Positions 1 through 10,142 are shown, counted from the stretch's first letter. The stretch: DNA of 64,000 nucleotides from Moritella yayanosii (GCF_900465055.1 NZ_LS483250.1:3534001-3598000), one strand, 5' to 3'. A program made the numbers and translations. The notes: generated by a model not told the origin, from the sequence alone.

Positions 1-1331
1 ACTTAATTAATTCGATTCACCCTGATAAGCGCAGCGAGTTATTGTTAATTAAGGCGCAAGCTAAAGAGTATTATAATTCCGCGAAATATCTAGCTAATGG
101 TTTGATTATTGGTACTATTTCTATGGATAACTTATCTGTGTTAGCAGAAAGTAACCGTTTTACATTAGAAAAATTGTTAGCTGATCTTGACCAGTTTAAA
201 AAAGACAGTCAAGCTGACTTCACTGCCTTGATTGAAACGTCATTAGCGAGTTCTGATACGAGCCGTGATCGCGGTGTGATGTTAGGTGTCGGTGTGATTA
301 TATTAGTACTGGCGGTATGTTATTGGCTGACGGTATCGATCACAGGCAGTATTCGTAAAGTATCTGATTCGTTAAAAGAGATCGCGCAAGGTGACGGTGA
401 TCTTACGGTACGTATTGATTATGTAAATAAAGATGAAGTGGGTGAGCTGGTACATTGGTTTAATCTGTTCTTAGACAAACTTCATGGCAGTATTAGCGAA
501 ACCATTCAATCGATCGATTCGTTATCACAAGCATCGACGCAATTAGCGACATCAAGTAGTACTTCTAAATCGCGAATTCAAGAGCAAAGTCAGTCGATTG
601 ATCAGGTATCTCGCTCGATGAACGAAATGTTTGAGACTGTCAGGCATATTGCTGATTATGCGTCTGATGCTTCGGCAGAAGCAAGTAGTGCAAACAGCGA
701 AGCTGAGACTGGCACCGTGGTTGTTAAAAAGACCATCGAAGCCATACACGAACTGGCTGACGAAGTGAAAACAGCTTCAAAAGTAATCGACGAATTAGAC
801 GCTCATACTAGCAATGTTGGCGTGATCCTCGAGACTATCCGTAGTATCGCTGATCAGACCAATCTGTTAGCCTTAAATGCAGCCATTGAAGCGGCGCGTG
901 CGGGTGAACAAGGACGAGGTTTTGCTGTCGTTGCAGACGAAGTTCGGACTTTAGCATCTCGCACACAAGATTCAACCCAAGAGATCCAACAAGTATTGGA
1001 AGAATTGCAACATGCTTCACGAGGCGCTGTGGAAGCGATGCAACGTGGGATGAATAAAGCGGATATTGGCGTAGAGCAATCATCTAGAGCTGGCGATTCT
1101 CTAACAAACATTTCGAGTAAAGTTCAAGCCATCAATGTCGTTAACGAGCAAATTGCATCAGCGACGGAAGAACAGGCTCAAACATCAAAACTGATACATG
1201 GTTATATCGATGAAACCCATTCGATAGCAACACAAGTATCTAAAGATACCGAAGTGCTTGACGAGATCGCGCAAGCTATTGAAGTTGCCACACAAAAACT
1301 AAGGAAAGCAACAAATCAATTTAGTGTGTAG
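1..1331 (+). CDS. Methyl-accepting chemotaxis protein, 5'-truncated by window edge
   Basis: Membrane chemoreceptor that signals to CheA/CheW; only the C-terminal part is visible. The frame is open from base 3 to the stop, so the true start lies before the window and the in-frame TTG at 42 is not a convincing start. Visible order: a stretch of periplasmic helical domain, one transmembrane helix (about bases 285-355), a HAMP linker, then a long cytoplasmic coiled coil. The highly conserved hairpin tip is clear ([20 protein letters not shown], about bases 865-925). The protein ends without an obvious NWETF-type CheR tether. Ligand is unknown. Family call is very secure. Confidence 0.95.
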   Translation, partial: LINSIHPDKRSELLLIKAQAKEYYNSAKYLANGLIIGTISMDNLSVLAESNRFTLEKLLADLDQFKKDSQADFTALIETSLASSDTSRDRGVMLGVGVIILVLAVCYWLTVSITGSIRKVSDSLKEIAQGDGDLTVRIDYVNKDEVGELVHWFNLFLDKLHGSISETIQSIDSLSQASTQLATSSSTSKSRIQEQSQSIDQVSRSMNEMFETVRHIADYASDASAEASSANSEAETGTVVVKKTIEAIHELADEVKTASKVIDELDAHTSNVGVILETIRSIADQTNLLALNAAIEAARAGEQGRGFAVVADEVRTLASRTQDSTQEIQQVLEELQHASRGAVEAMQRGMNKADIGVEQSSRAGDSLTNISSKVQAINVVNEQIASATEEQAQTSKLIHGYIDETHSIATQVSKDTEVLDEIAQAIEVATQKLRKATNQFSV

Positions 1332-1382
1332 TAAGTAACGATAATTTGCTTGCTGCACGAAATTTCTAAGGAGAGAAATTTT

Positions 1383-1547
1383 ATGAGCAAGCAAATTGCT
1401 ATTGATGGATCAAACATTGTCTCAAAAACAGTATCAACAGTTGGATCAACCCGATTACAGAACATCACCGCAACATTATCTTTAGCTGCTGGTATTTCAG
1501 CAGCGCTATTCTCGTCATATACCGCTGCGTACAGTACGTACACCTGA
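1383..1547 (+). CDS. Small hypothetical peptide (54 aa)
   Basis: A short open frame with a strong Shine-Dalgarno (AAGGAG, 1369-1374) and an ATG at 1383. The product begins MSKQIAIDGSNIVSK, is rich in Ser/Thr/Ala, and has one mildly hydrophobic stretch (LSLAAGISAALF) before a Tyr/Ser/Thr-rich tail. No cysteine, no clear signal cleavage site, no family recognised. It sits 51 bases after a chemoreceptor stop and 53 bases before a pseudogene with its own ribosome site. The good ribosome site argues for translation. Function unknown; I do not propose one. Confidence 0.5.
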   Translation: MSKQIAIDGSNIVSKTVSTVGSTRLQNITATLSLAAGISAALFSSYTAAYSTYT

Positions 1548-1600
1548 ATTGATATTGCCGTTGGTTGGGGGAATTGATTACAAATTTCATGGAGGAAAAA

Positions 1601-1841
1601 ATGCAGAAAATGATCAAGGGCATACTATTTCTATTACCATTTTTTATTTCATCGGTGATGGCTGAGATAGTGGTTGTCGTTAATCCATGAGGTCCCAAAG
1701 CAGTCAAGGTTACATAAAGACTTGACCGGTCGTACACCGGCACAAGTCAATGCGTATTGGTCTAGAAATGTGTTTACAGGATTAGGTCAAAATCCAGAAG
1801 TTGTCTCTCCTATCTTCTTTCTAACTACGATTCATAAGTAA
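1601..1841 (+). pseudogene. Decayed paralogue of the phosphate-binding-like protein at 3343
   Basis: It starts well: GGAGG at 1591-1595, ATG at 1601, a signal-peptide-like N-terminus (MQKMIKGILFLLPFFISS) and then EIVVVVNP, matching GVVVIANPTGP of the intact gene at 3343. Codon 30 is TGA (1688-1690) where the intact copy has Thr. After a frame change and loss of the middle, the other frame reads DLTGRTPAQVNAYWSRNVFTG, matching GVTGKSDSQLQAYWSRLIFTG of the intact copy, and stops at 1839-1841. So the stop, the internal deletion and the frameshift are all visible. A relic of a duplication within 2 kb. Confidence 0.85.
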
Positions 1842-2017
1842 ATCGAATGCGTCAACTAGGGTAATAACTTTACACAATAAAGTAGGATATGCATCTTTAT
1901 TGTATGGTATTGATTTATATCGTATTGGGTATGTACAATTACACTAACACTGTTAACAACAGTGCCCTAGTAGTAAAGTTCAATCAAACCAGTCACGCTA
2001 TCGTAACAAGTCGTCAT

Positions 2018-2037
2018 AGTGTGATCTGTGTCACTAA
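2018..2037 (+). promoter_or_regulatory. Predicted CRP (cAMP receptor protein) binding site
   Basis: TGTGATCTGTGTCACT at 2020-2035 is a TGTGA-N6-TCACt arrangement, almost the full CRP consensus TGTGA-N6-TCACA. It lies about 130 bases before the porin start, suggesting carbon-source control of the porin and the following gene. The 326-base gap (1842-2167) otherwise holds no convincing gene. The motif is seen; CRP binding is inferred. Confidence 0.65.
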
Positions 2038-2167
2038 AATAAAGTGCGTAAGCATGAATAAAACCATCATACTGAGTTATTAGTAATTTACCGTAAAAAC
2101 CAACATGTATGACCAGTTTTGAATAAATACAAAATGGACTAAGTGTTTTAGGATAAGGATATTTTTG

Positions 2168-3331
2168 ATGAAAAAAGCATTTATAATGCTACCTCTTGCT
2201 GTTGCCTGTGCGTCACAATTTGTGATGGCTGCAACAACTGATTCGCAGCGTCTTGCTCAACTTGAGCAACAATTAGCTATTTTACAAGAAGCGAGCGCTT
2301 ATGATTCGCTATCTGATCGGATGTCTATCAATGGCTTTTTCACTGGTAAAGTAGGTGTTGCTAGTAACGATGCGGGATATAATGGATACGATAAAGATGC
2401 TGATTTCTCTGAAGGCAGCAAGCTTGGTCTGCAAGGTACGTTCGCACTTACAGAGCAAACAAACATTGTTGCTCAGTTAGTTGCTCGTGGTAATGATGAT
2501 TGGTCTACCGAAATGGAATGGGCATTTTTAAGCCATGATTTTGATAATGGTTTTACTGCACGTTTCGGTCGTTTACGTGTGCCGCTGTACATGTATTCAG
2601 ATTATCTAGAAGTGGGTTACGCACAGCCTTGGGCTTCACCACCAAGTGAACTTTACAGTATTGTGCCACTGACATCGTTTGATGGTGTGGATGTGATTTA
2701 CGATTTTGATATGAGCGATGTTGCCGTTACGCTACAAGCAAGTTATGGTCATGCAGATCGTGATACCGGTGAAAAGCTAGGCGAAGTGGACTACAAGGAT
2801 ATTCTTGGTGCTTCAGCATCATTTTCTTATGAAAATTGGGTTTTCCGCACAACTTATTATCAAACAACACTTGATACGACTAAAGATGGTCAAATACCAC
2901 AATTTTTTAATGATGAGCAAAGTTATTTTGCTGGTGTTGGTCTGAGTTATGATGATGGCTCACTACTTGCTATCGCAGAGTTTGCCGTTTCTGACGTCGA
3001 AGGTAATTATGCAGATACTGAATCTGGTTATATTACCCTAGGTTATCGTATTAGTGATTTCACTCCCTATGTGACTTATGCTTTCCTTGAAACGACTGAT
3101 GATAGTGAGAGAAATCCAGCATACAAACCAAGCTTTGACTGGAAGCGAAATGCTTACAGTATTGGCACGCGTTATGACATCAGCTCAAACCTAGCACTAA
3201 AAGCGGATGTAACTTACGCAACTGATTTTGGTGATACTTCTGGTGGTTTGGAGCCAAATCTAGATGGAGTACAGAACCAAATAAATGATGATACATTAGT
3301 TTACACACTGTCATTTGATGCAGTATTTTAA
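2168..3331 (+). CDS. Outer-membrane porin-like beta-barrel protein
   Basis: Predicted secreted outer-membrane channel of 387 aa. It has a signal peptide (MKKAFIMLPLAVACASQFVMA, cut about residue 21), then a short coiled-coil-like segment (QRLAQLEQQLAILQE). The rest is made of alternating Tyr/Phe-rich strands with Gly/Asp turns. It ends in Phe (TLSFDAVF), the usual outer-membrane targeting terminus. ATG 2168 is preferred over the overlapping TTG 2165 because AAGGAT sits at proper spacing. It is 11 bases from the phosphate-binding-like gene, so the two are probably cotranscribed. A CRP-type site lies upstream. Substrate is unknown; anions such as phosphate are a guess from the neighbour. Confidence 0.85.
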   Translation: MKKAFIMLPLAVACASQFVMAATTDSQRLAQLEQQLAILQEASAYDSLSDRMSINGFFTGKVGVASNDAGYNGYDKDADFSEGSKLGLQGTFALTEQTNIVAQLVARGNDDWSTEMEWAFLSHDFDNGFTARFGRLRVPLYMYSDYLEVGYAQPWASPPSELYSIVPLTSFDGVDVIYDFDMSDVAVTLQASYGHADRDTGEKLGEVDYKDILGASASFSYENWVFRTTYYQTTLDTTKDGQIPQFFNDEQSYFAGVGLSYDDGSLLAIAEFAVSDVEGNYADTESGYITLGYRISDFTPYVTYAFLETTDDSERNPAYKPSFDWKRNAYSIGTRYDISSNLALKADVTYATDFGDTSGGLEPNLDGVQNQINDDTLVYTLSFDAVF

Positions 3332-3342
3332 GGAGAACTTTG

Positions 3343-3756
3343 ATGAAACTATTAGCTAAAGTTGCCTTAGCCGCAGCATTAATCTCGGGTGTAGCACAAG
3401 CAGGTGTTGTTGTTATTGCCAACCCAACTGGCCCTGATGCATTGTCGAAATCACAAGTCTCTAAACTGTATTTAGGTAAATCTAAAAAGTTACCAAATGG
3501 CGTGAAAGCTCAAGTCTTTGAGCAAGCGACGGGCAGTGCTATTCGTGGTGAATTCCACGCTGGCGTGACGGGTAAAAGTGATTCTCAGCTACAAGCTTAT
3601 TGGTCACGTTTAATATTTACCGGTAAAGGTAAACCGCCAAAAACAATTGGCTCATCTTCTTTGATTAAAAGCCAAGTTGCATCGCATGCGAATGCCATTG
3701 CTTATATTGACTCTTCAGAAGTTGATGACACGGTAAAAGTGGTATTTACACCATAA
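3343..3756 (+). CDS. PstS-like periplasmic phosphate-binding family protein
   Basis: Small (137 aa) secreted protein of the substrate-binding superfamily that includes PstS, in the short version often annotated as phosphate ABC transporter substrate-binding protein. Signal peptide MKLLAKVALAAALISGVAQA, then GVVVIANPTGPDALSKSQVSKLYLG, the usual start of this group, and an AYWSRLIFTGKG block near residue 90. ATG 3343 follows AGGAG directly after the porin stop. There are no permease or ATPase genes beside it, so it is unlikely to serve a full Pst transporter here; a role with the porin is inference. A decayed copy lies at 1601. Confidence 0.85.
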   Translation: MKLLAKVALAAALISGVAQAGVVVIANPTGPDALSKSQVSKLYLGKSKKLPNGVKAQVFEQATGSAIRGEFHAGVTGKSDSQLQAYWSRLIFTGKGKPPKTIGSSSLIKSQVASHANAIAYIDSSEVDDTVKVVFTP

Positions 3757-3775
3757 TCTTGCTGTTTAGTTGTCA

Positions 3776-3805
3776 ATGCCAAACCTCAGGTTTGGCATTT
3801 TTTTT
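3776..3805 (+). terminator. Rho-independent terminator after porin/phosphate-binding pair
   Basis: TGCCAAACC-TCA-GGTTTGGCA forms a 9-bp perfect stem with a 3-base loop, followed by eight T residues. Confidence 0.9.
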
Positions 3806-3877
3806 GGGTAAAATTTAATGGCATGAATATTAAAACCAGAGTATTCTTCTTACATCATAATTAAAGAGATTAACCTA

Positions 3878-4240
3878 GTGGATTTTGAAAAAGAATTTGC
3901 CGAGCTGAAAGTCGAAGCCGAAGAGATCATTGATAACTTATTAGAAGATGGCAGTGATCCTGATGCTGTATATTCTATTGAACATCACTTTGCTGGGGAT
4001 GATTTTGCACAGTTAGAAAAAGCCGCTATTGCAGCGTTTAAACTGGGCTATGATGTCTCTGATCCTGAAGAAGTTGAACTAGATGACGGTCAAACCGTAT
4101 TTGCGTTTGACTGTATTGTTGAAACAGAACTTGATATCGATACCATCACGCGTGATATCGAAGCATTACTTAAAATGTCTATCGAACAAGATGTTACCTA
4201 CGACGGTTGGGGCACTTACTTCGAAGACGATGCATCATAG
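3878..4240 (+). CDS. rraB: Regulator of RNase E activity B (RraB)
   Basis: Cytosolic acidic protein of 120 aa that in Escherichia binds the C-terminal scaffold of RNase E and alters mRNA decay. The sequence shows the family start DFEKEFAELKVEAEEIIDNLLEDGSDP, strong negative charge throughout, and the conserved YDGWGTYFE ending. The start is GTG at 3878 after AAAGAG; no better ATG exists upstream. In Escherichia rraB lies near valS-holC-pepA-lptFG, and the same set follows here, which supports orthology. It converges on the EAL gene with only 8 bases between stops. Confidence 0.93.
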   Translation: MDFEKEFAELKVEAEEIIDNLLEDGSDPDAVYSIEHHFAGDDFAQLEKAAIAAFKLGYDVSDPEEVELDDGQTVFAFDCIVETELDIDTITRDIEALLKMSIEQDVTYDGWGTYFEDDAS

Positions 4241-4248
4241 TACTTACA

Positions 4249-6366
4249 TTATAATACTGGCAAGGACATATTTGTCTCTGCAGGTTGTAGATAAGTAATA
4301 TTATTGTGTGTGGCATTGTGTTGTTTATACCACAGACAAAATTTGTCGCTCGGTAACGGGCGGCTAAATAAATACCCCTGAAATTGATCACACTGTTGTT
4401 CTTGTAGCCATTTCATTTGTGATTCTTTCTCGACCCCTTCTGCCGTTACGGTAATATTTAATTCTCTTGCTAAGCTGATAACCGAGCGGGTGATAGCGGT
4501 TGTGGTTTTGTCTAATTCCAATTCATCAACAAAAGATTTATCAATTTTTAGTTTATGAGCAGGCATATTTTTCAAATAAGACAACGAGCAATAACCCGTA
4601 CCAAAATCATCGATAGCCAAGCGTACCCCGAGGTTAATTAACTCTTCTAACATATGTCCTGTGGCATGGTTTGATTCCAGTAGTGCGCTTTCTGTCACCT
4701 CAATTTCAAGTCGGTGTGCAGGGATATCATAGTAGTCGATGTAATATTTTATTTTACTGATCAGCTGCGGATCATTAAATTGAATTGGCGATAAATTTAC
4801 TGCCATGAAGATATCGATACCTTGTGCTCGCCATTGTGCGAGTTGCTGACAGGCTTTTTCTAATACCACTTCACCCAGTTGTCCTATGAGGTTGTTTTTT
4901 TCGGCAAGCTCAATGAATTTAATTGGCATGATAAGCCCTTGTTCAGGGTGATGCCAACGCGCGAGGGCTTCTACCCCGAGTACTGCTTTGCTGTTTGCAT
5001 CGACGACCGGTTGGTAATATAAGTCGATATCTTTGTTATTAATGGCGTGTTTTAAATCGTCGATTAAGCGTTTGTCAGCTTCGGCATGTGCTTCTAATAC
5101 TGGGTCAAATAAGGTGTAATACTGTTCGGTATCTTTACGCGAACGTGATAGCGCCTGTTCGCTGCAAGTGAGTAACTGGTTGGTATCTTGTACTGTATTC
5201 GGGTAGTTTGCTGCGCCGATACATACCGCTAAATCAATGACATGACCTTGAATCGCTATTTGCCTATTGAGTTTATCGACTAATTTATTACACAGGTAAT
5301 CAAGCTGATCCGGTGAGCTGGCTTGATTTGTCAGGATCGCAAAACGATCACCCTGGATACGTGCTAGCAACGCATCGTCAGGGACTATTTGTTTGATCTG
5401 TTCACCGACATGGATCAGCACTTGATCGCCAATCTCAGTACCATAATTACTATTAAGCTGGCCGAGTTTTTTGATATCAATAAGTAGCATACCCCAATGC
5501 GAATCCTGGTCGATGTCTTCCAAGGATTGCAGGAAAGTCGGGCGGTTAAGTAATTTAGTCAGCTGATCATGTTTGGTCAGTGTGGCAATTTTTTGTAAGT
5601 TGATACGCCTCTCTTTAATGTCGCGAGAGATACTGACGGTACCGACTAATTTGTTATTTTGAATGACCGGATGTTTGTGTACATCAACATAGACTTGTCG
5701 GCCCGCTAATTCAAATTCCATTTTGTAATTAGCACTTTTATAATTTGATTTTAGTTGGGTATCATAATCAATACTGGCTTGTGCTGTTGACGCTGGCAGT
5801 ATCTGTTCAATGGTTTTGCCAATAACATCGGCTTTTTTCTTTTTAGCTAACTTTAATGCTGCGCGGTTACATTCAACGATACGACCTTCCATGTCTTTGT
5901 AAATAACAAAGTCAGGCAGGGCATCAAAGATCGAATTAAGCAGCGCCGTTTTTTCTTGCAGTTTTTGTTCTGAGCGAAACTTACTTGATACATCAATGGC
6001 GATCCCGAGTAAGCCAACTGTTTTACCGGCGCGATTTTTCAACGGGATCTTGGTGATCTCAAATTGTTGATGACCGTGAATGGTTTCCAGCGTCATGGCT
6101 TTAGCAATGACACTGCGACCGTGTATTAGCGCTTCTTGATCGGTTTGATAGAGTGCTTTGGTAGGCAGCTGCTTTTCTTTAAAGGCAGGTTTAAGTTGAG
6201 CATCGGTTTTACCAATAATGAACTGTTCTGATGGTAAATCAAATAACGATAAACAATGTTTATTACAGCCCAGATATTGCCCATGAATATCTTTCCAAAA
6301 TATACCTATTGGCAGGTGTTGAATTGCATTAATCAATATATTATTCAGATAATTCGTGCTACCCAT
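4249..6366 (-). CDS. PAS-PAS-GGDEF(degenerate)-EAL cyclic-di-GMP phosphodiesterase
   Basis: A 705-aa signalling protein with no transmembrane segment. Two PAS domains (about 1-125, with FWKDIHGQYLGCNK, and 140-255, with VIYKDMEGRIVECNR) probably sense a small ligand or redox state. The GGDEF domain (about 270-420) carries IQGDRF where GGDEF should be, so it cannot be expected to make c-di-GMP and may instead bind GTP or an effector. The EAL domain (about 435-690) is intact by motif: EALARW, VNLSPIQF, EVTESALL, IDDFGTGYCS, AEGVE. Predicted net activity is c-di-GMP hydrolysis. Interposed between rraB and valS, so an insertion into an otherwise conserved neighbourhood. Confidence 0.92.
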   Translation of the reverse strand: MGSTNYLNNILINAIQHLPIGIFWKDIHGQYLGCNKHCLSLFDLPSEQFIIGKTDAQLKPAFKEKQLPTKALYQTDQEALIHGRSVIAKAMTLETIHGHQQFEITKIPLKNRAGKTVGLLGIAIDVSSKFRSEQKLQEKTALLNSIFDALPDFVIYKDMEGRIVECNRAALKLAKKKKADVIGKTIEQILPASTAQASIDYDTQLKSNYKSANYKMEFELAGRQVYVDVHKHPVIQNNKLVGTVSISRDIKERRINLQKIATLTKHDQLTKLLNRPTFLQSLEDIDQDSHWGMLLIDIKKLGQLNSNYGTEIGDQVLIHVGEQIKQIVPDDALLARIQGDRFAILTNQASSPDQLDYLCNKLVDKLNRQIAIQGHVIDLAVCIGAANYPNTVQDTNQLLTCSEQALSRSRKDTEQYYTLFDPVLEAHAEADKRLIDDLKHAINNKDIDLYYQPVVDANSKAVLGVEALARWHHPEQGLIMPIKFIELAEKNNLIGQLGEVVLEKACQQLAQWRAQGIDIFMAVNLSPIQFNDPQLISKIKYYIDYYDIPAHRLEIEVTESALLESNHATGHMLEELINLGVRLAIDDFGTGYCSLSYLKNMPAHKLKIDKSFVDELELDKTTTAITRSVISLARELNITVTAEGVEKESQMKWLQEQQCDQFQGYLFSRPLPSDKFCLWYKQHNATHNNITYLQPAETNMSLPVL

Positions 6367-6581
6367 AACCTATCACTCCATTCCTTGGTGTCGACATTCT
6401 ATAGCTAAGCTGTTTTTTATAACGACAACTTACTGTTATTACAAATATGTTACATCTTATCGCACGGGATGGACATATTTTTTCAAAAAATGGATGCGTA
6501 ATTGTGATGTCTATTTACTATTTATTCTCAATGAAAAGCAATTTACTCGAAATGAAACGCAACTGATTAGAAATGACAAAC

Positions 6582-6616
6582 AAAAAAAAGGGAAAACTGA
6601 TTAATCAGTCTTCCCT
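6582..6616 (-). terminator. Terminator of the valS operon
   Basis: On the minus strand AAGGGAAGACTGAT pairs with ATCAGTTTTCCCTT, followed by a run of eight T (A-run 6582-6589 on the plus strand). It begins 25 bases after the valS stop. Confidence 0.88.
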
Positions 6617-6640
6617 TGTTGATAAGGTCTATTTTAACGA

Positions 6641-9502
6641 TTAGATCGATTCAATTCGTGCTTTTTGTGCTTTAAATTTAGCAATGGTATTTTCAAATTC
6701 CGCTTGTTTCTCACGTTCTTTGGCGATAACAGCTTCTGGCGCTTTGCCAACGAATTTTTCGTTGTTGAGTTTGCCGGCAACACGGTCTAAGTCTTTTTGC
6801 ACTTTTTCCATTTGCTTGTTGATACGCGTAATTTCAGCATCTTTATCGATTAGACCAGCCATTGGAATTAAGATTTCCATGTTGCCTAATAGTGATGTTG
6901 CTGAGATTGGTGCTTCTTCATTTTCGCTAAGAATAGTGATTGCTTCTAGTTTTGCTAGTGAGCTAAGGAACTGTTGGTTTGCGTCGAGACGACGTTGCTC
7001 TTCAGTGCCTACATTTTTCAACAAAATTGAGATTGGCTTGCTTGGGCTGATGTCCATTTCGCCGCGGATGTTACGGATAGCGATAATGAATTGTTTAACC
7101 CACTCCAGATCTTGCATTGATTGGGCATCAACTTTAGCCGCATCATGCTCAGGGAATGCCTGTAGCATGATCGTTGCGCCTTCGGTGTACTTACCAGCAA
7201 GTGGTGCCACACGCTGCCAAATCTCTTCAGTGATGAATGGCATGATAGGGTGCATTAAACGTTGTAACGCTTCTAGGATCGTGACTAATGTATAACGCGT
7301 CGCTCGCAGTTGTGCTTCAGTCCCGTTGCCGAATACTGGCTTCGTTAATTCTAAGTACCAATCACAGAATTGATTCCAAGTGAATTCGTAAGCGATGTTA
7401 GCCGCAAGATCGAGACGGTAAGTATCAATCGCTTCACGGTATGTTTTGATGGTTTCTTGGAATTGACCTTGGATCCAACGATCCGCGAGGCTGAATTCCA
7501 TGTCGCCGCCATTTTGGCCACAATCATGTTCTTCTGTGTTCATTAATACGTAACGGCTAGCGTTCCATAGTTTATTACAGAAGTTACGGTAACCATCAAG
7601 CCGTTTCATGTCCCAGTTAATGTCACGACCAGTCGATGCCATTGCGGCTAATGTGAAACGCAGTGCGTCAGTACCGTGTGCTTCGATACCGCCTGCAAAT
7701 TCTTTACGCGTGGCTTTTTCAATCTTCTTAGCAAGTTTTGGCTGCATCATGTTGCCAGTACGTTTTTTTACTAGCGACTCAAGGTCGATACCGTCGATCA
7801 TGTCGAGTGGATCAAGTACGTTACCTTTTGATTTTGACATTTTATCGCCAGCTTCATCACGTACTAAACCCGTCACATAAACTGTTTTGAATGGTACTTG
7901 TGGTTTGCCGTTTTCATCTTTGATGAAGTGCATGGTCATCATGATCATACGGGCAACCCAGAAGAAGATGATGTCGAAACCCGTTACCAGTACATCACTT
8001 GGGTGGAATACTTTAAGATCTTGCGTTTGCTGTGGCCAACCTTGCGTTGAGAATGTCCAAAGCGCAGATGAGAACCAAGTATCAAGCACATCGTTGTCCT
8101 GACGTAATTCGACTTCTGGACCAAAGTTGTTTTCTGCACGAACTTCTGCTTCGTCACGACCAACGAATACGTTACCTTCGTTATCATACCAAGCGGGAAT
8201 ACGATGTCCCCACCAAAGTTGACGTGAGATACACCAGTCTTGTACGTCGTTCATCCACGAAAAGTACATATTTTCGTATTGTTTGGGTACGAATTGGATT
8301 TCGCCATTTTTTACTGCGTCAGTGGCTACTTTCGCCATTGGACCAACACTGACATACCATTGGTCTGTTAGTAGTGGCTCAATCACCACGCCACTACGAT
8401 CACCGTAAGGTACTTGCAGTGTATGCGGTTCAATTTTGTCTAATAAACCCAGTTCTTCAAATTTAGCCACGATTGCTTTACGTGCAGCAAAACGTTCCAT
8501 GCCTTGGTATTCAGCAGGGATCACGAAGGTTAGTTCGGTGTTTTCGGTGCCGTCTGAGTTGATGATTTCCGCTTCTTCACGGATATCTGCGTTTTCAGTT
8601 AGGATGTTGAACATCACTAAGTTGTGACGCTTACCCACTTCGTAATCGTTAAAGTCATGCGCGGGTGTGATCTTCACACAACCAGAACCTTTTTCCATAT
8701 CGGCGTAATCATCCGCCACGATCTTGATGCGACGACCAATGATAGGCAGAATAATGTCTTTACCTACCAGCGCTGCATAGCGTTCGTCTTTCGGGTGTAC
8801 TGCCACTGCAGAGTCACCGAGCATCGTTTCTGGACGGGTGGTTGCTACCACGATGTAATCTTTACCGTCAGCGGTGGTTGCGCCATCTGCTAGTGGGTAG
8901 CGGAAGTACCACATGCTGCCTTGTTTTTCTTTGCTCTCAACTTCAAGATCAGAAATGGCAGTGTGGAATTTTGGATCCCAGTTTACCAGGCGTTTGCCGC
9001 GGTAAATCAGGTCTTCTTTAAATAAACGTACAAATACTTCTTTTACTGCTTCAGACAGACCGTCATCCATTGTAAAACGTTCACGATCCCAATCTACCGA
9101 CGTGCCTAAACGACGCATTTGACGGGTAATGGTACCACCTGATTCGTTTTTCCAATCCCAGATCTTGTCGATGAACGCATCACGGCCATAATCGTGGCGT
9201 GTTTTGTCTTCTTCAGCTGCGATCTTACGTTCAACAACCATTTGTGTCGCGATACCCGCGTGATCGGTACCCACTTGCCATAGTGTATTTAGACCTTGCA
9301 TACGCTTGTAACGCGTTAGTGCATCCATGATCGTTTGTTGGAAGGCATGACCCATGTGCAGGCTACCAGTGACATTTGGCGGTGGGATCATGATGCTGTA
9401 TGCATCTTTAGTTAGATCGCCGTTTGGCTTGAAGTAACCTTGCTCTTCCCAGTGCTGGTAAAGTGCTTGCTCAATGGCTTGGGGATTGTATATTTTTTCC
9501 AT
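6641..9502 (-). CDS. valS: Valyl-tRNA synthetase
   Basis: Class I aminoacyl-tRNA synthetase, 953 aa, charging tRNA-Val in the cytosol. The HIGH-type signature appears as [12 protein letters not shown] near residue 40-50 and the KMSKS loop as DKMSKSKGN near residue 555. The editing domain ([18 protein letters not shown]) is present, as is the C-terminal coiled-coil arm ([20 protein letters not shown]). Length matches the bacterial family. It follows holC on the same strand with a 33-base gap, as in Escherichia (pepA-holC-valS). Function is certain. Confidence 0.98.
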   Translation of the reverse strand: MEKIYNPQAIEQALYQHWEEQGYFKPNGDLTKDAYSIMIPPPNVTGSLHMGHAFQQTIMDALTRYKRMQGLNTLWQVGTDHAGIATQMVVERKIAAEEDKTRHDYGRDAFIDKIWDWKNESGGTITRQMRRLGTSVDWDRERFTMDDGLSEAVKEVFVRLFKEDLIYRGKRLVNWDPKFHTAISDLEVESKEKQGSMWYFRYPLADGATTADGKDYIVVATTRPETMLGDSAVAVHPKDERYAALVGKDIILPIIGRRIKIVADDYADMEKGSGCVKITPAHDFNDYEVGKRHNLVMFNILTENADIREEAEIINSDGTENTELTFVIPAEYQGMERFAARKAIVAKFEELGLLDKIEPHTLQVPYGDRSGVVIEPLLTDQWYVSVGPMAKVATDAVKNGEIQFVPKQYENMYFSWMNDVQDWCISRQLWWGHRIPAWYDNEGNVFVGRDEAEVRAENNFGPEVELRQDNDVLDTWFSSALWTFSTQGWPQQTQDLKVFHPSDVLVTGFDIIFFWVARMIMMTMHFIKDENGKPQVPFKTVYVTGLVRDEAGDKMSKSKGNVLDPLDMIDGIDLESLVKKRTGNMMQPKLAKKIEKATRKEFAGGIEAHGTDALRFTLAAMASTGRDINWDMKRLDGYRNFCNKLWNASRYVLMNTEEHDCGQNGGDMEFSLADRWIQGQFQETIKTYREAIDTYRLDLAANIAYEFTWNQFCDWYLELTKPVFGNGTEAQLRATRYTLVTILEALQRLMHPIMPFITEEIWQRVAPLAGKYTEGATIMLQAFPEHDAAKVDAQSMQDLEWVKQFIIAIRNIRGEMDISPSKPISILLKNVGTEEQRRLDANQQFLSSLAKLEAITILSENEEAPISATSLLGNMEILIPMAGLIDKDAEITRINKQMEKVQKDLDRVAGKLNNEKFVGKAPEAVIAKEREKQAEFENTIAKFKAQKARIESI

Positions 9503-9535
9503 AGGTCTGCTTTCTAATTCTCAATGGTTGATTGA

Positions 9536-9979
9536 TTATTCGACGTTCACAGTTAACAGTTGTAACCCTGTTTGACGATAATGTTTGTAACGCTCACGAG
9601 CTTGTTGTTTTAAACCGTCTTGATGTGGTACAAAATCGATAATCTGATTAAAGTTGACTGCAAATTGCGGTGTCTGGTCGTGCAGGTTGATAAGTACCTG
9701 ATAACGATGGCAGGGTGGTTGAAAACCAATTTCAACGGGTGCGCCATTACGTGGACCTTCACCTTGTAAATTATGTGGTACAAAACTGTTCGCATCTAAT
9801 TGCCAAAGGTATTCGTCAACCTGATTGGCTGCCGATTCATCGTTGGCGTGAATATAGACGCGTTGTCCTTGCTGATAAAACTCACCAGCCAGTTTACAGG
9901 CAAGTATGTGATGCTGAGGCATGCTTGCCTCAGTGCCATTTTTGGATTCTTGCATGATATAAAAAGTGACTTTTTTCAT
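9536..9979 (-). CDS. holC: DNA polymerase III chi subunit
   Basis: Cytosolic clamp-loader accessory subunit, 147 aa. In the family, chi with psi links the clamp loader to single-strand-binding protein at the replication fork. The start MKKVTFYIMQES and the features VYIHANDESAANQVDEYLW and VLINLHDQTP are typical of HolC. It is located between pepA and valS as in many gammaproteobacteria. ATG at 9979 is the natural start. Confidence 0.95.
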   Translation of the reverse strand: MKKVTFYIMQESKNGTEASMPQHHILACKLAGEFYQQGQRVYIHANDESAANQVDEYLWQLDANSFVPHNLQGEGPRNGAPVEIGFQPPCHRYQVLINLHDQTPQFAVNFNQIIDFVPHQDGLKQQARERYKHYRQTGLQLLTVNVE

Positions 9980-10116
9980 CGGTAGTTTTACGCCAAATTA
10001 CGAACAGTTATAGTTTAAAATACAGCTGCGCATAATAACACAAAGCGGGGGCGGGAAAATACAATTGTCGAGGTAATATCCGGATATACTTTGGTGGTTA
10101 TTCTTTCGCAGAAACG

Positions 10117-10139
10117 AAAAAAGCCACCGTAGTGACCTT
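10117..10139 (-). terminator. Probable terminator of pepA
   Basis: On the minus strand AGGTCAC-TACG-GTGGCTT forms a 7-bp stem (two G-U pairs) with a UNCG-type tetraloop, followed by six T. It lies about 95 bases after the pepA stop. Confidence 0.7.
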
Positions 10140-10142
10140 AAT

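Noticed and set aside
1889-2083. 64-aa open frame starting MHLYCMVLIYIVL
   Set aside because: No ribosome site, overlaps the CRP-type site and promoter region of the porin; composition not protein-like in its second half.
3180-3422. Antisense frames over porin, valS, clpB, pepA and others
   Set aside because: Long antisense open frames overlap well-identified genes and have no homology; they are shadows.
6356-6604. 82-aa open frame between the EAL gene and valS
   Set aside because: Overlaps the start of the EAL gene on the other strand and the valS terminator; rich in rare aromatic runs; no ribosome site.
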